From: Talaromyces rugulosus
Lineage: Eukaryota; Ascomycota; Eurotiomycetes; Eurotiales; Trichocomaceae
Reading direction: 5' to 3'
NCBI RefSeq assembly: GCF_013368755.1
Contig: NC_049564.1
Location: forward strand, 5,030,001-5,094,000
DNA: 64,000 bases
Shown here: positions 1 to 12,116 of the stretch, in pieces
Position numbering within the stretch: the stretch's first letter is position 1
How the letters are laid out: every line of letters starts with the position of its first letter
Position numbers and translations under genes: made by a program
Notes under the pieces: model-generated
Seen by the model: the letters and a program-made list of their open reading frames with translations, nothing else
What the model was told of the DNA's origin: nothing
Databases searched by the model: none

Positions 1-1216
1 CCTGCAACACAACTTCAGTACCAGCGTTTTCATCGCCGTGTTTGATCGAGTGCACACGACCCGTCATTGTTATAGGTCCAGAATGGATATTATCGACCTC
101 TGCGCCTGCTGTAACTGTCACAGTAGCCCCAACACCGGCTTCTACAGCCGTTTCGATCGCCTTTGGCCCAGGCACACTGGCATATATGACCTTGGGGCCA
201 GAGGCATCCTTGAATTCTGGACGAGCAAGCAGTTTAGTCAGACCCCAGGTCATATCGCCACTGCCACCTGCTGTTGGGTTATCCCCACTATCGGAGACAA
301 AGTATGGGCGAGCGGGAGATGCGAGAGCTGTATCAAGACACTCTTTGAAAGTGCCAGTCGGGGCAACAAATTCAAAGTCCGCATGCGAGTCCCAAAATAG
401 CTTCGCTAGCTTCTCAGCACCCGTCGAAACTGCCGCTTTGTCCCACCCTGTGGCCATCACAATTGCACGATTCCGACGCTCGTCGGCCCAGGCATAGCCG
501 ACCCAAATTGCTGCATCGATGACCCCTTCCACGGCTTCAACACCGGGAACCGCAGCATATATATGCTTAGCCGGTTCAACACGAGTGGAGGTCTGTTCAC
601 CTGGAAGAAGTATAGGAATAGGGACCCAGGCCTTGTATGGCCTGAGACGACTGTCTATCGAAGACTGTTGTTTGGCGAGAAGCTCGACGAGATTGCGGCA
701 TGCACGTTCTTTGGTGTCCATCGCATCTTCGTGGGGAGCCATTCGATAGCAGGTTATCAGATCCGTCTGATGGGCGAGTTCACGAGACACGTTCCCATGT
801 AGATCCATCGACGCCGAAACGAGGACGTGAGGTCCAATAACCGCTCGGACACGACGAAGCAGCTCGGCCTCCACGTCATCGAGCTCTTCGACACACATAG
901 CACCATGGATATCAAACCAGAGGCCGTCGAGGTGCGGGGTTGAGGCGACAATCTCGGTGAGCCTGGCGATAATCTCTCCTGCCAGTTCCTCAAAGGAGGC
1001 TCGAGTAACGACGCCGCCTGGCAGAGCATGGCCGATCAGAGCCCCTCGCCAGTCTGCGGCATCAGCGAGAGGGGTTCCTTTGTGCAGAAATGCATATTTG
1101 TCGATGACTTCTGTGTCCCGTCGCGGGCGAAATGCCGGCGCCAGCGTCCTTGACTGGGTAAACGTTGATGTCTCGCAAGCGAGGCCAGCAATTGCGATTA
1201 CCGGACGACCAGACAT
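1..1216 (-). CDS. MlrC-like M81 family metallopeptidase, C-terminus off the left edge
   Basis: An uninterrupted minus-strand frame runs from ATG at 1216 to the window edge, giving 405 visible residues; the family is usually about 500 aa, so roughly 100 C-terminal residues are missing. The N-terminus (MSGRPVIAIAGLACETSTF) is the usual MlrC start. Family landmarks in order are WFDIHGAM, SMDLHGNVS, a YRMAPHEDA segment and SDSGDNPTAGGSGD, which mark the M81/MlrC N-terminal catalytic part and the start of the MlrC C-terminal domain. The His/Asp residues in these motifs are the expected zinc ligands. Bacterial MlrC opens or trims microcystin peptides; the natural substrate of fungal homologues is not established, so I infer only a cytosolic zinc amidohydrolase or peptidase. 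No signal peptide or intron is seen. It is divergent from the MFS gene at 2411, which may supply its substrate. Confidence 0.88.
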   Translation of the reverse strand, partial: MSGRPVIAIAGLACETSTFTQSRTLAPAFRPRRDTEVIDKYAFLHKGTPLADAADWRGALIGHALPGGVVTRASFEELAGEIIARLTEIVASTPHLDGLWFDIHGAMCVEELDDVEAELLRRVRAVIGPHVLVSASMDLHGNVSRELAHQTDLITCYRMAPHEDAMDTKERACRNLVELLAKQQSSIDSRLRPYKAWVPIPILLPGEQTSTRVEPAKHIYAAVPGVEAVEGVIDAAIWVGYAWADERRNRAIVMATGWDKAAVSTGAEKLAKLFWDSHADFEFVAPTGTFKECLDTALASPARPYFVSDSGDNPTAGGSGDMTWGLTKLLARPEFKDASGPKVIYASVPGPKAIETAVEAGVGATVTVTAGAEVDNIHSGPITMTGRVHSIKHGDENAGTEVVLQ

Positions 1217-2410
1217 GGTTGTGTGCGGAGTGTTGTTCTTGGATGAAGCTTTACTGAGCAGAAGGGTCCGATGTTGCATCTGCCTTGATAAAGATCCCCC
1301 ACTTTCTCTCCACCCTGCGATTCCCTCCCCTGATTCTAATAACGTTCTTGACAGAATTTCTATTCCTAATGATATTTTAGATTGCCGACGAAGCGAAGCC
1401 AAATATTCACGCACAAGGTATCTACGGTATCTTTTGGCGGAAGGTCCATCATCAGAAAACAAACCATCATATCTTAGCATGTTAGCCACCCGTAATAATA
1501 GCAAATTAAACATTTGAACGCATAATATACACTACATCCTCCAAAGACGCTTGACCCCTCATATGACCCGTCTTATGACTGACCTAATTGCTGCTCTGTC
1601 CCGTCTGGTGGAAGTATGTCCTCTCGCCAGTGTTCTTTGTCCAATATATCAGGAAGCTTTCCATGGTTTTTACCCCATAATAGATACCTATGGCAAAGGT
1701 CATGGTACCACACTGAGGATGAAAACCTGATAGAATTTTTCAAGGAAGAAGTGTGTGTGTATAATGGACCGCCACGCACGTGCCTGCCTGCTGTTGGCCT
1801 GAATGCCAAGGCATGTAACAACATATCGACTATCTTTCTACACATCCCGCTTTAAATACCCATCTGACCAGAGCATTTGGTGCAGCTGTCACCAACATCA
1901 ATTTATATTTTGTAGGATTCATGGCAGAAGGGATTGATCAGCGTCGAAACAACCAACGAATTCTCCCAAGAAGTGGGCAAAATGATACAAAAACCAACCT
2001 CATCCCGCATACGCCGTGGCATGTTTCCCCCGCATGAGTCGTCTGGCGAAAAGCGTGCACAGGATTCGTCTCTTATCGGCCTTTGCGTCCATTAACCACA
2101 ACCAAATTCATTTGTCGGCGAATAATGTGGTGCAGGTTGAGGGGTAAAGAGAGCTATAGCTGCGCCGATGCAACCTCGTTAGATAAGGCCGCCCGATCCA
2201 GTCAAAATCCGGGGTGATGTGCCTGTCATTGGCCTCTTTCGATAAAGCTTGTCTCCAAATTTTCTCCATTATTTATTAATTGGCAATATTTCTTATCGCA
2301 TCGACCGAGACGCCATGTGACCTCGCCTTATTATTACAACCGGCGGCAGCCCGTTGAGAGTCACAAAGAAGAAAGGACATTGCTTGCTTTTAGTAAAATA
2401 ATCGTCAATC
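1217..2410. other. Divergent intergenic region, M81 gene / MFS gene
   Basis: About 1.2 kb between two divergent starts. Short ORFs inside it have no recognisable protein features. It presumably holds both promoters. I see no RNA gene or repeat. Confidence 0.5.
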
Positions 2411-4396
2411 ATGAAGAAACCACCTACGGGGACCTGGATGCCCGCATGGGTGCCAGAGTCCACTGTTCTTCTGTCATGTCTACTCATGGTCTGCGCCATG
2501 GTCCAATCGGCGGTGAGTGGAACTTCCAGATGTCCCTTTTTGTTCGCGTTGGGAGATATAAAAGGAGAAATGAGAAAGAGAAAGATAAGGCAGAGGAGTG
2601 TTATCGCAGAGGGGCGTATATGAAAGTGTGCTGAACAAAGCTCTAGACAGGCGGATATGATGGTTCCATGTTGAACGGGCTCAATATTCTTCCGTCCTAT
2701 ACCGACTACTTCAACCTGAACCCGGCGACGACGGGGTTAAACACAGCTTCTGTGTTTATTGGATCCTTCTTTGGTACTCTGTGCTCTGGAATCCTGGCTG
2801 ATCGACTGGGCCGCCGCCCAGCGATTTTCTGGGGATCCATTATCACATTGATTGGCATTATACTCCAAACTGCTGCGCAGAACATAGCCATGTTTGTTGT
2901 CGCGCGTATTGTGCTTGGCTTTGGATCGGCCATCTCGGGGGTTGCTGGCAGTGTTTATCTTGTAGAGACTTTTCCGAGTCGTTGGCGTGCTTGGGGTGTT
3001 GGCCTGTTAAACGACTTTTACTAGTATGTTATCACTTTTGACGCCCTTTCATCATGATATTGCATTTAATAACCGGAATCTTTCATGTACAGCGTTGGCG
3101 CGTTGATTGCTGCCGGAATCACTCTTGGAACAGGCGAATGGGACTCGACCTGGGCATGGCGAGCGCCGTCTCTTTTTCAAGGAATTTTCTCTCTTGCTTG
3201 TTTGATAATTCTCCCTTTTATGTGAGCAACCCCCCCTTCAAATGGCAACGATATCATATGTCTGATAATATAAAAATAAACACAGCCCCGAGTCACCTCG
3301 TTGGCTTGTCTATCAAGGTTATCACGATGAAGCGCGACTGACTGTCGCACTGACAAACTCAAAGGGGGACCAGTCCGATCCAGTAGCGCTGACAATCTAC
3401 AAAGAGATTCTTGATACCCTCAACTGGGAGAAAAGCCAAGGCCGGACGATGAGTCCAAAGGAAATCATCAAGACCCCGGCATCCAGGAAAAGACTGCTGA
3501 TTGGGAGTTCAGCTGGCCCGTTTTCATGTATAGCAGGAAATATCATCGCCTCTTACTACCTTGGATCAGAGCTGGATACCGCGGGTATTACCGACTCGAC
3601 GGAACAGTTGAAAGCGGTGCGTTGCCCAGAAAATTTACTCGGCGCCGATATGCTGATTTGTATTCTAGAATGTAGTTCTCAATGTCTGGTGTCTGGCGTG
3701 CTGCCTTTTTGGAACTCAACTTGCTGCTAAATGGGGGCGAAAGCCGACAGCGTTACTCTCCCAGTCTCTTCTCATCATATGCCTCTTTATTATAGGTGGT
3801 CTATCTAAGATGTACGCCGATAATCCAGACGGGGCTTCCAATGCTCTTGTATATGGAAACGTGGCCGTGATGTTTTTATTCCAAGGGTTTTACTCCATTG
3901 CATGGACGCCACTTCTTTATCTATATCCGCCGGAAGTGATGAACTATTCGATACGAGCGAACGGATTGGCATTCTCATCCTTCTCGTTGAATGCGTTTGC
4001 GTGAGTTTTTTTCCCCTTCATTGACCGGTAGAAGGATCACCATAGCTGACGGAGGTTTATAGCCTGGTCTTTGTCTATATTATGCCAATTGGCTTGGATA
4101 ATATTGGGTTTAAGATGTATATTATAAATGGTTCTTGGGATATTATCGTGCTTGTTCTTATCGTGAGTCCTCATTCTCCTTCTCATTAGTTAAACGCCAC
4201 AGCTGACTGTAATCCTTAGGCCGTGTATTGGGTCGAGACCAAGGGCAAAACACTCGAGGAAATCGACGCACTTTTCGAAGGCGAGAAACATTCTTCTGTG
4301 CCGGACGTCGAACTGGTGCGTCAGGGCAAGGCACAAATTGACGTCAGCAAGGTGGAGCAGCAGATCATCGCTGAAGTGCAAACGGCGCATGAATGA
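2411..4396 (+). CDS. MFS sugar-porter family transporter, seven exons
   Basis: Exons 2411-2512, 2647-3023, 3093-3221, 3286-3616, 3669-4000, 4063-4162 and 4220-4396 join in phase to 515 aa. Sugar-porter (lactose permease/hexose transporter-like) hallmarks appear in order: GYDGSMLNGL in helix 1, LADRLGRRP after helix 2, PESPRWL after helix 6, KWGRKP after helix 8 and VETKGKTLEEID at the end of helix 12. Length and the roughly 12 hydrophobic segments fit a plasma-membrane proton symporter. The N-terminus (MKKPPTGTWMPAWVPES) leads straight into the first helix. Intron 1 was placed with its acceptor at 2645-2646 rather than 2649-2650, because only that restores frame. The substrate cannot be read from sequence. 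It is divergent from the M81 peptidase gene, so co-regulation is possible. Confidence 0.9.
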
Positions 4397-5128
4397 TGAC
4401 TGTTGATCTCTGGCTAGGTTCTATTTCAGGGATGATCGCGGAGAGCAGAAGAAATAGTAGTAAATAGTCAGCTTTGTCTATGGTAACCAACTAACGATAA
4501 TAATATATTAAATTAATGATATGTACATTGTGCAGTAATAATAATAATAACAATAATAAAGGGCGATCAATAAGAAATAGCGACAGGATATGTCATAAAT
4601 ACATGCGATACCAACCCATTACCATTAATACCACGCAAGCAAGGGTTAGTCCAACTCCAACCCTCCTGTCGCTGACCCACAACTCCAGATTGCTTTTCCG
4701 ATTTTTCAATAGTTGTAACTTGTAACACACTTCCCCAGCCAGCCAATTGATGCTGGTCATAAATCGACCTGTCTCATCATAGCCGCCACCGCCTTGAATG
4801 TAACATACGGTGTACCCCGGCCCAGCATCAGCTAGCCCTTGTTGACGTACTTCGCACTGCCAAATTCGACGAGATCGTCGCCACTTGAGATCTTCTTATC
4901 TCATGGTTCAGACGATGTGAGTAAGAGACGAATGGGGAAAACGGCCAAAAACAGGCCAAAAAAAGAAAAAAAATTGGAAGAAAAAGAATGACAGTCAGTC
5001 CCACAACTCCATCGATACAAATTTCGATACAAATGCACTTGCGTCCAATCATCGCACCCTTAAAAAAAACTAAAAAAAACAATGAACCCAAACAAATAGT
5101 ACATGGCCACGCAGAGAGATGTGTCACA
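4397..5128. other. Convergent intergenic region with AT-rich microsatellite
   Basis: A gap between two convergent genes. It contains an imperfect AAT/AAC trinucleotide stretch near 4535-4560 and A-rich tracts near 4955-4990. No coding potential is recognised. Confidence 0.5.
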
Positions 5129-6407
5129 TCACACCGCTCGACCGGGCACCTCTGTAGAATCCATAGGTTCTGTTTTGAGCGAAATGTCTGTTTTCATCAT
5201 GATCTGATTTGGAGCAATAGGGTCTTGGCTGCCCATGCCCCTGGGCCCAGGCAGGTTTTTCCAGTCGTCCGTAGCAGCACTGTGTCTGTGGTATCCCCGG
5301 GAAGAGGAAAAGGCACTGAGCTTGTAGGTGGGTCGGCTGTGCTGGGCTCTGCTAGTGAGTGTCGAGAACAGCCTGGGGACAAGCTGCTTGAGCGGGTGCT
5401 TGAGATATGGCAGACAGGCGCAGATGATACCGCAGTCGGCCTCAATGGCACTCCACAGCAAGGCGTCCCAGGATCCCCAGGTTGGGTCGTCCGTGTTGAC
5501 ACTCTGCACCAGCGCGTTGATACGAATAATGCTAGTAATGCAGACGAAAAGACCAAGGGCGAACATCAGCATGACACCAATCTTGCGGACCTTGTCCAAC
5601 TGCAGCCTGGCCAGCAAGGGCATGGGGAGCAGACAGATCCAAATGTCGGTCGACGTAGTATAACCTGCCCACCACCATCGGAACCAGGCGTTGTTGATGC
5701 ATGTGGAGTGAATTTCTTTATGCCATGACCCTTGCACCGGTAAACATTGAAAAATGGTGGCGAAGACGAATCCGATAACCCCGCCGAGAATCACTACCAT
5801 CGTCCCATAGCAGATCATGTGAAATCTTTTGCTGGGGAAGATGCGGAGATAGAATGTGAGGAAAGAGAGTTTGGTCAGGCCAAGGACAAGTTTGTATGTG
5901 ACTTGGAAGAGCCAGAAGTACTGTGAAAAATTTTTCCTCTCGTTAGAATTGAATCACCGCGTAGTATGAGTAGAAAGGCTTACCTTGAGTGCATCAACCC
6001 GACTCCCTCCCGTCTTCGCGATATCTGCCTTGTGACGACCAAATCCATAATAATTTGCTGGTTTGGAATGTTAGGCTTGGTGTTACACAGGAAAGATGGG
6101 TCAGTGACTTACCCAAATCACCAACTATTGTGGTAATTATTAACACAGTCTATTTGACAAGTGAAAAAAAGGTTAGAAACTCGAACAACAGGTCAGTCAG
6201 AAGGAAGAAAAATACCATTGATGCTGCAATAAGCATGTCATCTTTGTGTATGGCTTTTCGCATCATCCAGCCATTAAACAACCTGTACAGGACGAGGACC
6301 AGTGCAATGAAGCACAAGATCCCCGTCACGATCATGAAGGTCGGCCCCTTGTTGGGCACAGAATAAGGGCTTTCCGTCATGGTTGTGATGAATGCCTGCT
6401 GCAGCAA
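5129..6407 (-). CDS. Rhodopsin-like seven-TM fungal membrane protein (Pth11/SAT4 type)
   Basis: Exons on the minus strand are 6407-6216, 6149-6113, 6057-5984 and 5920-5129, all in phase (about 364 aa). A second in-frame ATG at 6380 (MTESPYSVPNKGP) is an equally plausible start. The protein has about seven hydrophobic helices. The layout is typical of the fungal rhodopsin domain found in Pth11-like receptors and SAT4-type integral membrane proteins: an ANYYGFGRH segment after helix 2, YFWLFQVTYKLVLGLTKLSF leading into helix 3, then FRWWWAGYTT and SIIRINALVQS later. The hydrophilic tail of about 90 residues is Ser/Pro rich. No CFEM domain precedes the first helix. Such proteins are proposed G-protein-coupled sensors or unassigned membrane proteins; ligand and partner are unknown. 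Confidence 0.82.
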
Positions 6408-7390
6408 ACAGGACGATATGGTATAAAGAGCGCGCCGCGAGTCAGGGAGTTGCGTCTGGGGAACAGTTTAAAAGAATGACAGGAAAAAAGGCATCACAGT
6501 ACTAGTGCAAAAGGAACGATGGCCCTCTGTGTAGTATGGCCTTCACGAAACGTGGAGCCTTCGTGAGTGGAGACGATCGAGGGAAAAAGCAACAAGAAGT
6601 ATAGTCTTGATGAGGTGTGATTCTTATGACTGGCTTATAGTAGTAACTAGTTAGCTAGTTATTGCTACACTGTACAGTCTCCCACCCTCCAAAATCTCCC
6701 CATCCTACAATAATACTAATACGTGGATCTTAGTGGCGGTCAATTCTAAACTCAAAAAAGTAACGCGGAAAATAGGCTGAAGGAAGCCTGGCCGGGGAAA
6801 TAACAACATGATGGAGGACATTCCAAATCCTCCCGGGGTCCTATTCCAATAATCCAATTGATCCTCTCGCAAAGGATTGATTCAGTGGGCATCTGCCATC
6901 CTGGCTAAACTGTGCAAGTCTGCAAGAGTGCTATCAACTAGGAACCATGTTTTCCTGTTCCAATTGGCCCACTGGTCACTTCGAGAGTGGACTACAGCTA
7001 CCGATGGCGCGCATAAACTCCATTGATTTTCTGGAATCTGGGTCCACATGTATGTCAAGAATCAGCAACGCAAACCAAGCCCCAAGGAAGACCAAAAATT
7101 TTCCTCCTTGAGGGCCAGATCGACATCCGGATAGGCCTTTGAACTTGACCTACATATTCTAAACAATCCTTCCTACTGGGACCTGGGCCAAAAAAAAAAA
7201 GAAGAAGCCACTTTTCGGCCCAACAACAAAACGAGAAGGATGGACTAACCTGTGGGACATCTGACGCAAGCTGCCATACGAGCGAATCAGAAGGGCTAGC
7301 CCGCTGGTATTTAGTATTTACAGCTTTACGCCGGGAATGAGCTAGAGACGGCAGATTTTCCGGGGGCCCTGGGCCGACTTAGCACGATAA

Positions 7391-7399
7391 TACTCCGTA
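7391..7399 (-). repeat. TACGGAGTA dispersed nonamer
   Basis: Exact copy, reverse orientation (TACTCCGTA), in non-coding DNA. See the finding on this motif. Confidence 0.6.
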
Positions 7400-8565
7400 T
7401 AGTCGGGGAGATTCGACACAGAGAAAGAAGCTAGAAAACGCTGGGCGAGGGAAAAAAAAAGAAAAAAGAAAACAACAAAATGTAACAGTCGCGAAGCAAG
7501 GGTGTGTGTCGCCAAGTTGCACCATCTGCAGTGGCTCAAACATGAGGGACTTCCCCAAGCCCTAAGAGGAAGTATCCTTGTGGCTATAAAAAAACCCAGG
7601 AATCGACCCGGAAATTGCCTATTTGGGAAGTTGCTTATGCTGGCGAGTGGAGATGGTGGGAATGAGGAATGAAAGCTGGAAACCAATCGGCAGCATGTTT
7701 CGCAACCCCCTAGAAACCCAGGTCGCCCGTGCGGAGAACGTCGCACTCGGTCGTATCCCTGGTCCCATTATTATTGCACGGCTGGACGGCGCTTCGAGAA
7801 CCGCGATGGTGTTGGCGATCGACACAGTCCGGTCCACTTTCCGGTAATAATAGTGATTGTACGCGGTATTATTACTGAGCACTAGTACTGAGTACAGTTA
7901 TGCAGTCGTACGGGAAAAATACACCACATAAGCCGATGAAAATTGGAGCCATGTTCCTTCGGACGTGCTTGGAGTTTGAGCCTTGTAAATTTGCGCATTG
8001 TGATCCGGCTCCTGATAGGCTGGCATATTATACCCTGCTTTAATTATTATAGGCCAATTATTTCTGTCTTGAATCTATCGCCGTTTCTCTTTTCCCTTTC
8101 TTGTATCGTTGCATCAACAGGGAAAGTGCGGAAGATCAAGTATAATACACCGTTGTTAATAGGCAATAGCCAGGGTATCTTATAGCTTATTCGAGGAATT
8201 ATGTTTACCCTTGACGTCTCCCAAACGCTTACGCCACACAATAATTAATCCGAAGCCGTGAATTTCAATTTCAATCACAGACCCTAGTTAGTGGCGGCGG
8301 CCGTGACGCTGAAGCGTAACAATAATACGAGTATCTATCCGGTGGGATTTAGGGTTAGGGCCGGGTCATCCTGCCTGCGCCCCCGCGGTTCCTTCAAAAA
8401 AAATATTCCGACTGAGGCATTTTGTTGGGACCCTTCCCCTAGTTCCTGGAACAATGAATAACTAGTATATGTTCCAAGAAATTAGGAAGTTTGATTTCTT
8501 GGTTCAAGTGGTTGGGGTCTGAACTGACATCACCGAGTACGGAGTCGCTGTGCAGGTATCATAAT

Positions 8566-8586
8566 ACTACTACTACTACTACTACT
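8566..8586. repeat. (TAC)n microsatellite
   Basis: About seven trinucleotide units of TAC/CTA type, degenerating into TGC and TAA on the right. It lies in the 3' flank of the anion permease gene. Confidence 0.8.
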
Positions 8587-8752
8587 GCTAATAATGATAT
8601 TCTGTTCAATTATACAATTAAAAAGTATGTACCGACCCATCGCTCAATAAGAAATACACTGAAATTCCCCAAGCCCAACACTCAAAGCGCACACGTGATG
8701 AAAAAGACGTCCATAAGCAAGTAAAAAATTTCATACACAACCATTAAATCAA

Positions 8753-10443
8753 TCATAGTTGGTAACGGAAATCGGGATGGGCATCGCCCATCTTTTGGAT
8801 CTCCTCGCGCTGCTCGTATTCGTACAACCCAGCAGACGGGCTCTGTACCTTGTCCCGCCGACTGTTCTCCCGGTTTAGGAAGAAATAGTAGATGGTGTTC
8901 GTAATGAGTCCGAGGACTGCAAAGGCGAGACCAACGCCGAAACCAACTGGGTACTTGGGGCTCTGGTTAGTAATGAAAACATTGCCGGATACAAAGGCAC
9001 CGCAGTTGCCGAACCCGGTAAGAATGCCCATGGCAACTGTTCGCTTAACGCCCTTGCCCATATTGGTGCAGAGCCAAACAACGAGAGTGGACATGTTGAT
9101 GAACGCGCCCAGGGAGACGAAGAACATGGCCATGTAAAGCACTCCGGCGCTGCTTGTGTGCGCCAGCTGGATGGACCAGCCGATGATGGTCATCACAGAT
9201 CCAAATACAGTAAACAGGAATCGGTGGTCCAGATAGTCACTCAACCATGCACTACTCAACGTGAACACAAAAGAGGTGGCATAAACGGGAATAGTGTGCC
9301 ATTGAGCATCAGTCGAAGTCCAGCCCAAGTCCTTAAGAATAGTAGGCTGGAATGCTACCAGCGAGCTGGCTGTTTCCTCAGCGGACATGTACCCAATAAC
9401 ACTAGACGTAATTAGCTTCAAGAGTATTCAAATTCGTGTGACCAAGGCATATGCTTACCAAACCCAGATTTTCCAGTCTGCAAGCATTGGCAGAATGCGC
9501 TGGAAGGTAATCTGATCATTCTTCACACTGCCTCCATCTTGCTCCATCCGAGCCTCGAGAAGAGCTTTCTCATCTGCCGTCAAGAATGAAGCGTTTTCGG
9601 GGAATGGCACGATAATGAAGAATCCGATAATACTGACGCCCATGGTGATAATGGCTTCCATTACGAAGATCCTGCACTATGCGTTAGAAATGCAATACAT
9701 ACTAAACATCGCGGGAACTTCTTGTTCTAGAAACCTACCATTGCCACGAGTCAAGACCACCTCTGCCATCTAGTTTTGCCAACAAGGTGGAAAAAAGACC
9801 ATTGAAAGCACCAGCAGCCATGTTTGCGCTGAAAAAGACAGCATATCGGCGTAGGAATTCGTTGCGCTTGTAGTAGCAGCTGATCAGATACGCGCACCCG
9901 GGAACAAATCCTGCTTCGAACATGCCCATAACAAATCGACAGGCAATCAAACCGGAGGTAGTTTTGGTGAGACCTTGGCCAAGAGTTACGAGACCTATTT
10001 CGGCTTTTGCGTCAGTGACTGTCAACCGGATCTGGAGCTATGGATTGTAAGGACTTACCCCAGCAGAACATGTAAACTGCAAGAAGCTTGGGTCCAAATT
10101 TCTTGACCAACAGGTTGGCCGGAACACCGAAGACGACATATGAAACAGTGAAGATGGTCACGGCGATATTGTAGTCGTTACCCTCCATCTTCAGCGCCTT
10201 GGTCATACCAGAAATCTTCGCATTTCCGATGTTCGAGCGATCAAAGAACGAGACGAGGAATAAACACCAGAGAATGGGAATAATGCGAATATCCAATTTG
10301 CGAAGAAGCTTTTTCTCGAGCTCCTTGTCAATGTATTTGCCGTGCTCGTTTCCAAGTCGTGACGAGAGTTCCATGCTGGAAGTCGCTGTTGCGGTTGTTT
10401 CGACGCCCATGGTTTTTTCAATTCGGTCAATCGACCTCGACAT
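8753..10443 (-). CDS. MFS anion:cation symporter, DAL5/TNA1 (allantoate/nicotinate) type
   Basis: Four minus-strand exons, 10443-10059, 9994-9739, 9671-9459 and 9401-8753, join in phase to 500 aa. The signature KLDIRIIPILWCLFLVSFFD followed by RSNIGNAKI marks the start of helix 1 in the anion:cation symporter family (allantoate permease Dal5, nicotinate permease Tna1, pantothenate and biotin transporters). GLIACRFVMGMFEAGFVPG in helix 4 and a long cytosolic loop with FLTADEKALLEARME are also typical. About 12 TM segments are present. It probably imports a small organic anion at the plasma membrane. It faces away from the thiamine-diphosphate enzyme gene at 12117, with 1.7 kb between them. The substrate is not predictable from sequence alone. 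Confidence 0.9.
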
Positions 10444-12116
10444 TATAACAAAGAATAATTACGCGAAGCACATGTAGCGACTTGAAAGAATGTAGAAAAC
10501 AACAAAAAATAATGTTGAGCTTGATAGCAAGGTGGGGGGAAAAAAGAGTGGAAATCCCAAACTGCAAGCCTGGAACAAAGTGTGCCTGTCCCTCACAACG
10601 TGGATTATTATTTGAAGGAACGCGGGGAGATAAGACAGAAGAGATGTAGGTTGGACAGGGGTGGTTGAAGCAAGTCAGGAAAATTCCCCGGAAAGTTTCA
10701 TGCAGGGCCAAGAGGCTGGAGCCACGCAATCATGGCGGACCAAGCCGATTCAAACGCGAGAGGCTAGAAGCCAGATGGCAATGGATATGGACCAAAGAAG
10801 GTGGCAACTTGCAAGTGCAGCGCCGCAAATACGGAGCCGGAGGTGGTACTACGTAGTTTACTTGTTCGGGTCAGATCTACACATTTAGTCGTTATTTGCC
10901 CTAAGCTTGGCACTGCTATACGTAGTACAAACCCCTGGCAGACAACGACACTTCGTCAATACCAGTGACAAATTGAATATCAATGCTGCAGAAGCTTCAA
11001 TTGTCCTTATACCTCTCGTCTCGGGCCGATACTACGGAGTACTGATAGAGGAAGCTGATAGTAATAGAGCATGGTCAATGCAGGTTAACCCCTGTGATGT
11101 TGGCTCCGAGTCCCCATCTTCGGAAGATGTCTGGATCTTTTTTTATCAACGATGCAACGCTACAGCGGCTACGAGTACGGAGTACGGAGCACACATGTAA
11201 ACTTGCGTGAGGGTGGAGCCAACCCTGGATTAGTCTCACGCAGGTATGTAATTTTTGTGTACGGAGTACGGAGCAGCCAAATAAGCATGTAGTGTGCACT
11301 AGCCATGCCCCATTTTTATCTCCAACTTCGTACTACGGAGTACTATACATAGAATGGCGCGTAATTGCATGCAGGTTGATCCCCTCGTTGAAGATTGGAA
11401 CCGGTCCCACAGCTTGTCTTCCTTGGTGCAGCGTGATGACGAACAATGGAACCACTAAATTACTAATAGTAGTAGTCCTGATAGCAAGGACAATAATCAC
11501 GACAATCTTAAGGAACTAAAGGAATAGTCGACATGCAAACTTTTGATCTTCGCGGGCGGCGGGCCAAGGATTAGCCCTAGCCTAAAATGGTAAGTATTAC
11601 CATACTAAGCAAGGTTCTTGCATAAGCCTTCTAGTAGCGCGATACAGGTCTGTTACCAGCTTTGGTAACTTTGGTATTCCGGTTACCGTCTGCACTTTCG
11701 TTGCCGAAATGCACCCATGATTGTTTGAGCTGCGTTTAGTAGGCGGTCCTATTCGTCCACTGTGTTTGAGGCTTCGACTGGCCTTTGGTTAGCTGCAATT
11801 GTTTCAGACAATGTTCCGAGCGAATGGCGCGGTGCCATTAGTAGTAATTTAGCACCATGTTACTAACACGCACTGAAAGTCTGGATGAGCCTGTACATCG
11901 TTGCCACAAAAGGCGAATAAAGCCGCTTGTACAGCGATATCACCTATAAACCCATCCATATGTGAGTGGATTCTTGAGTGCCGATTGCCGTCAGCCTATC
12001 CTTGTTCAATTTTCAGTGTTCACTGCTCTTTCAAAGCCTGCGAAAGTGATCTGCTTGAAAAACGTCCACACGGAACATTTGACAGCAAGTGAACATCACC
12101 GCCAAAAATAGTTGAG
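10444..12116. other. Divergent intergenic region rich in TACGGAGTA nonamers
   Basis: A 1.7 kb gap between the permease and the ThDP enzyme, with no recognisable gene. Four exact TACGGAGTA copies lie between 11033 and 11342, two of them inside a longer TACGGAGTACGGAGCA unit. It presumably contains both promoters. Confidence 0.55.
11033..11342 (+). repeat. Cluster of four TACGGAGTA nonamers
   Basis: Exact copies start at 11033, 11176, 11260 and 11334. Those at 11176 and 11260 extend to the 16-mer TACGGAGTACGGAGCA, so they share a longer unit. All are non-coding. Confidence 0.75.

Larger units (their letters stand above)
6408..8752. other. 2.3 kb intergenic region
   Basis: No convincing gene. 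The longest frames are low-complexity or shadow-like. It contains one TACTCCGTA nonamer at 7391, a telomere-like TTAGGGTTAGGG at 8349-8360 and a short (TAC)n tract around 8566-8586. It carries the promoter of the rhodopsin-like gene and the 3' flank of the anion permease gene. Confidence 0.5.

Noticed and set aside
7342..7746. Minus-strand 134-codon frame
   Set aside because: Composition is low-complexity (Phe/Ser/Leu runs from a poly-A/G-rich plus strand), no family features, and no conserved start context.
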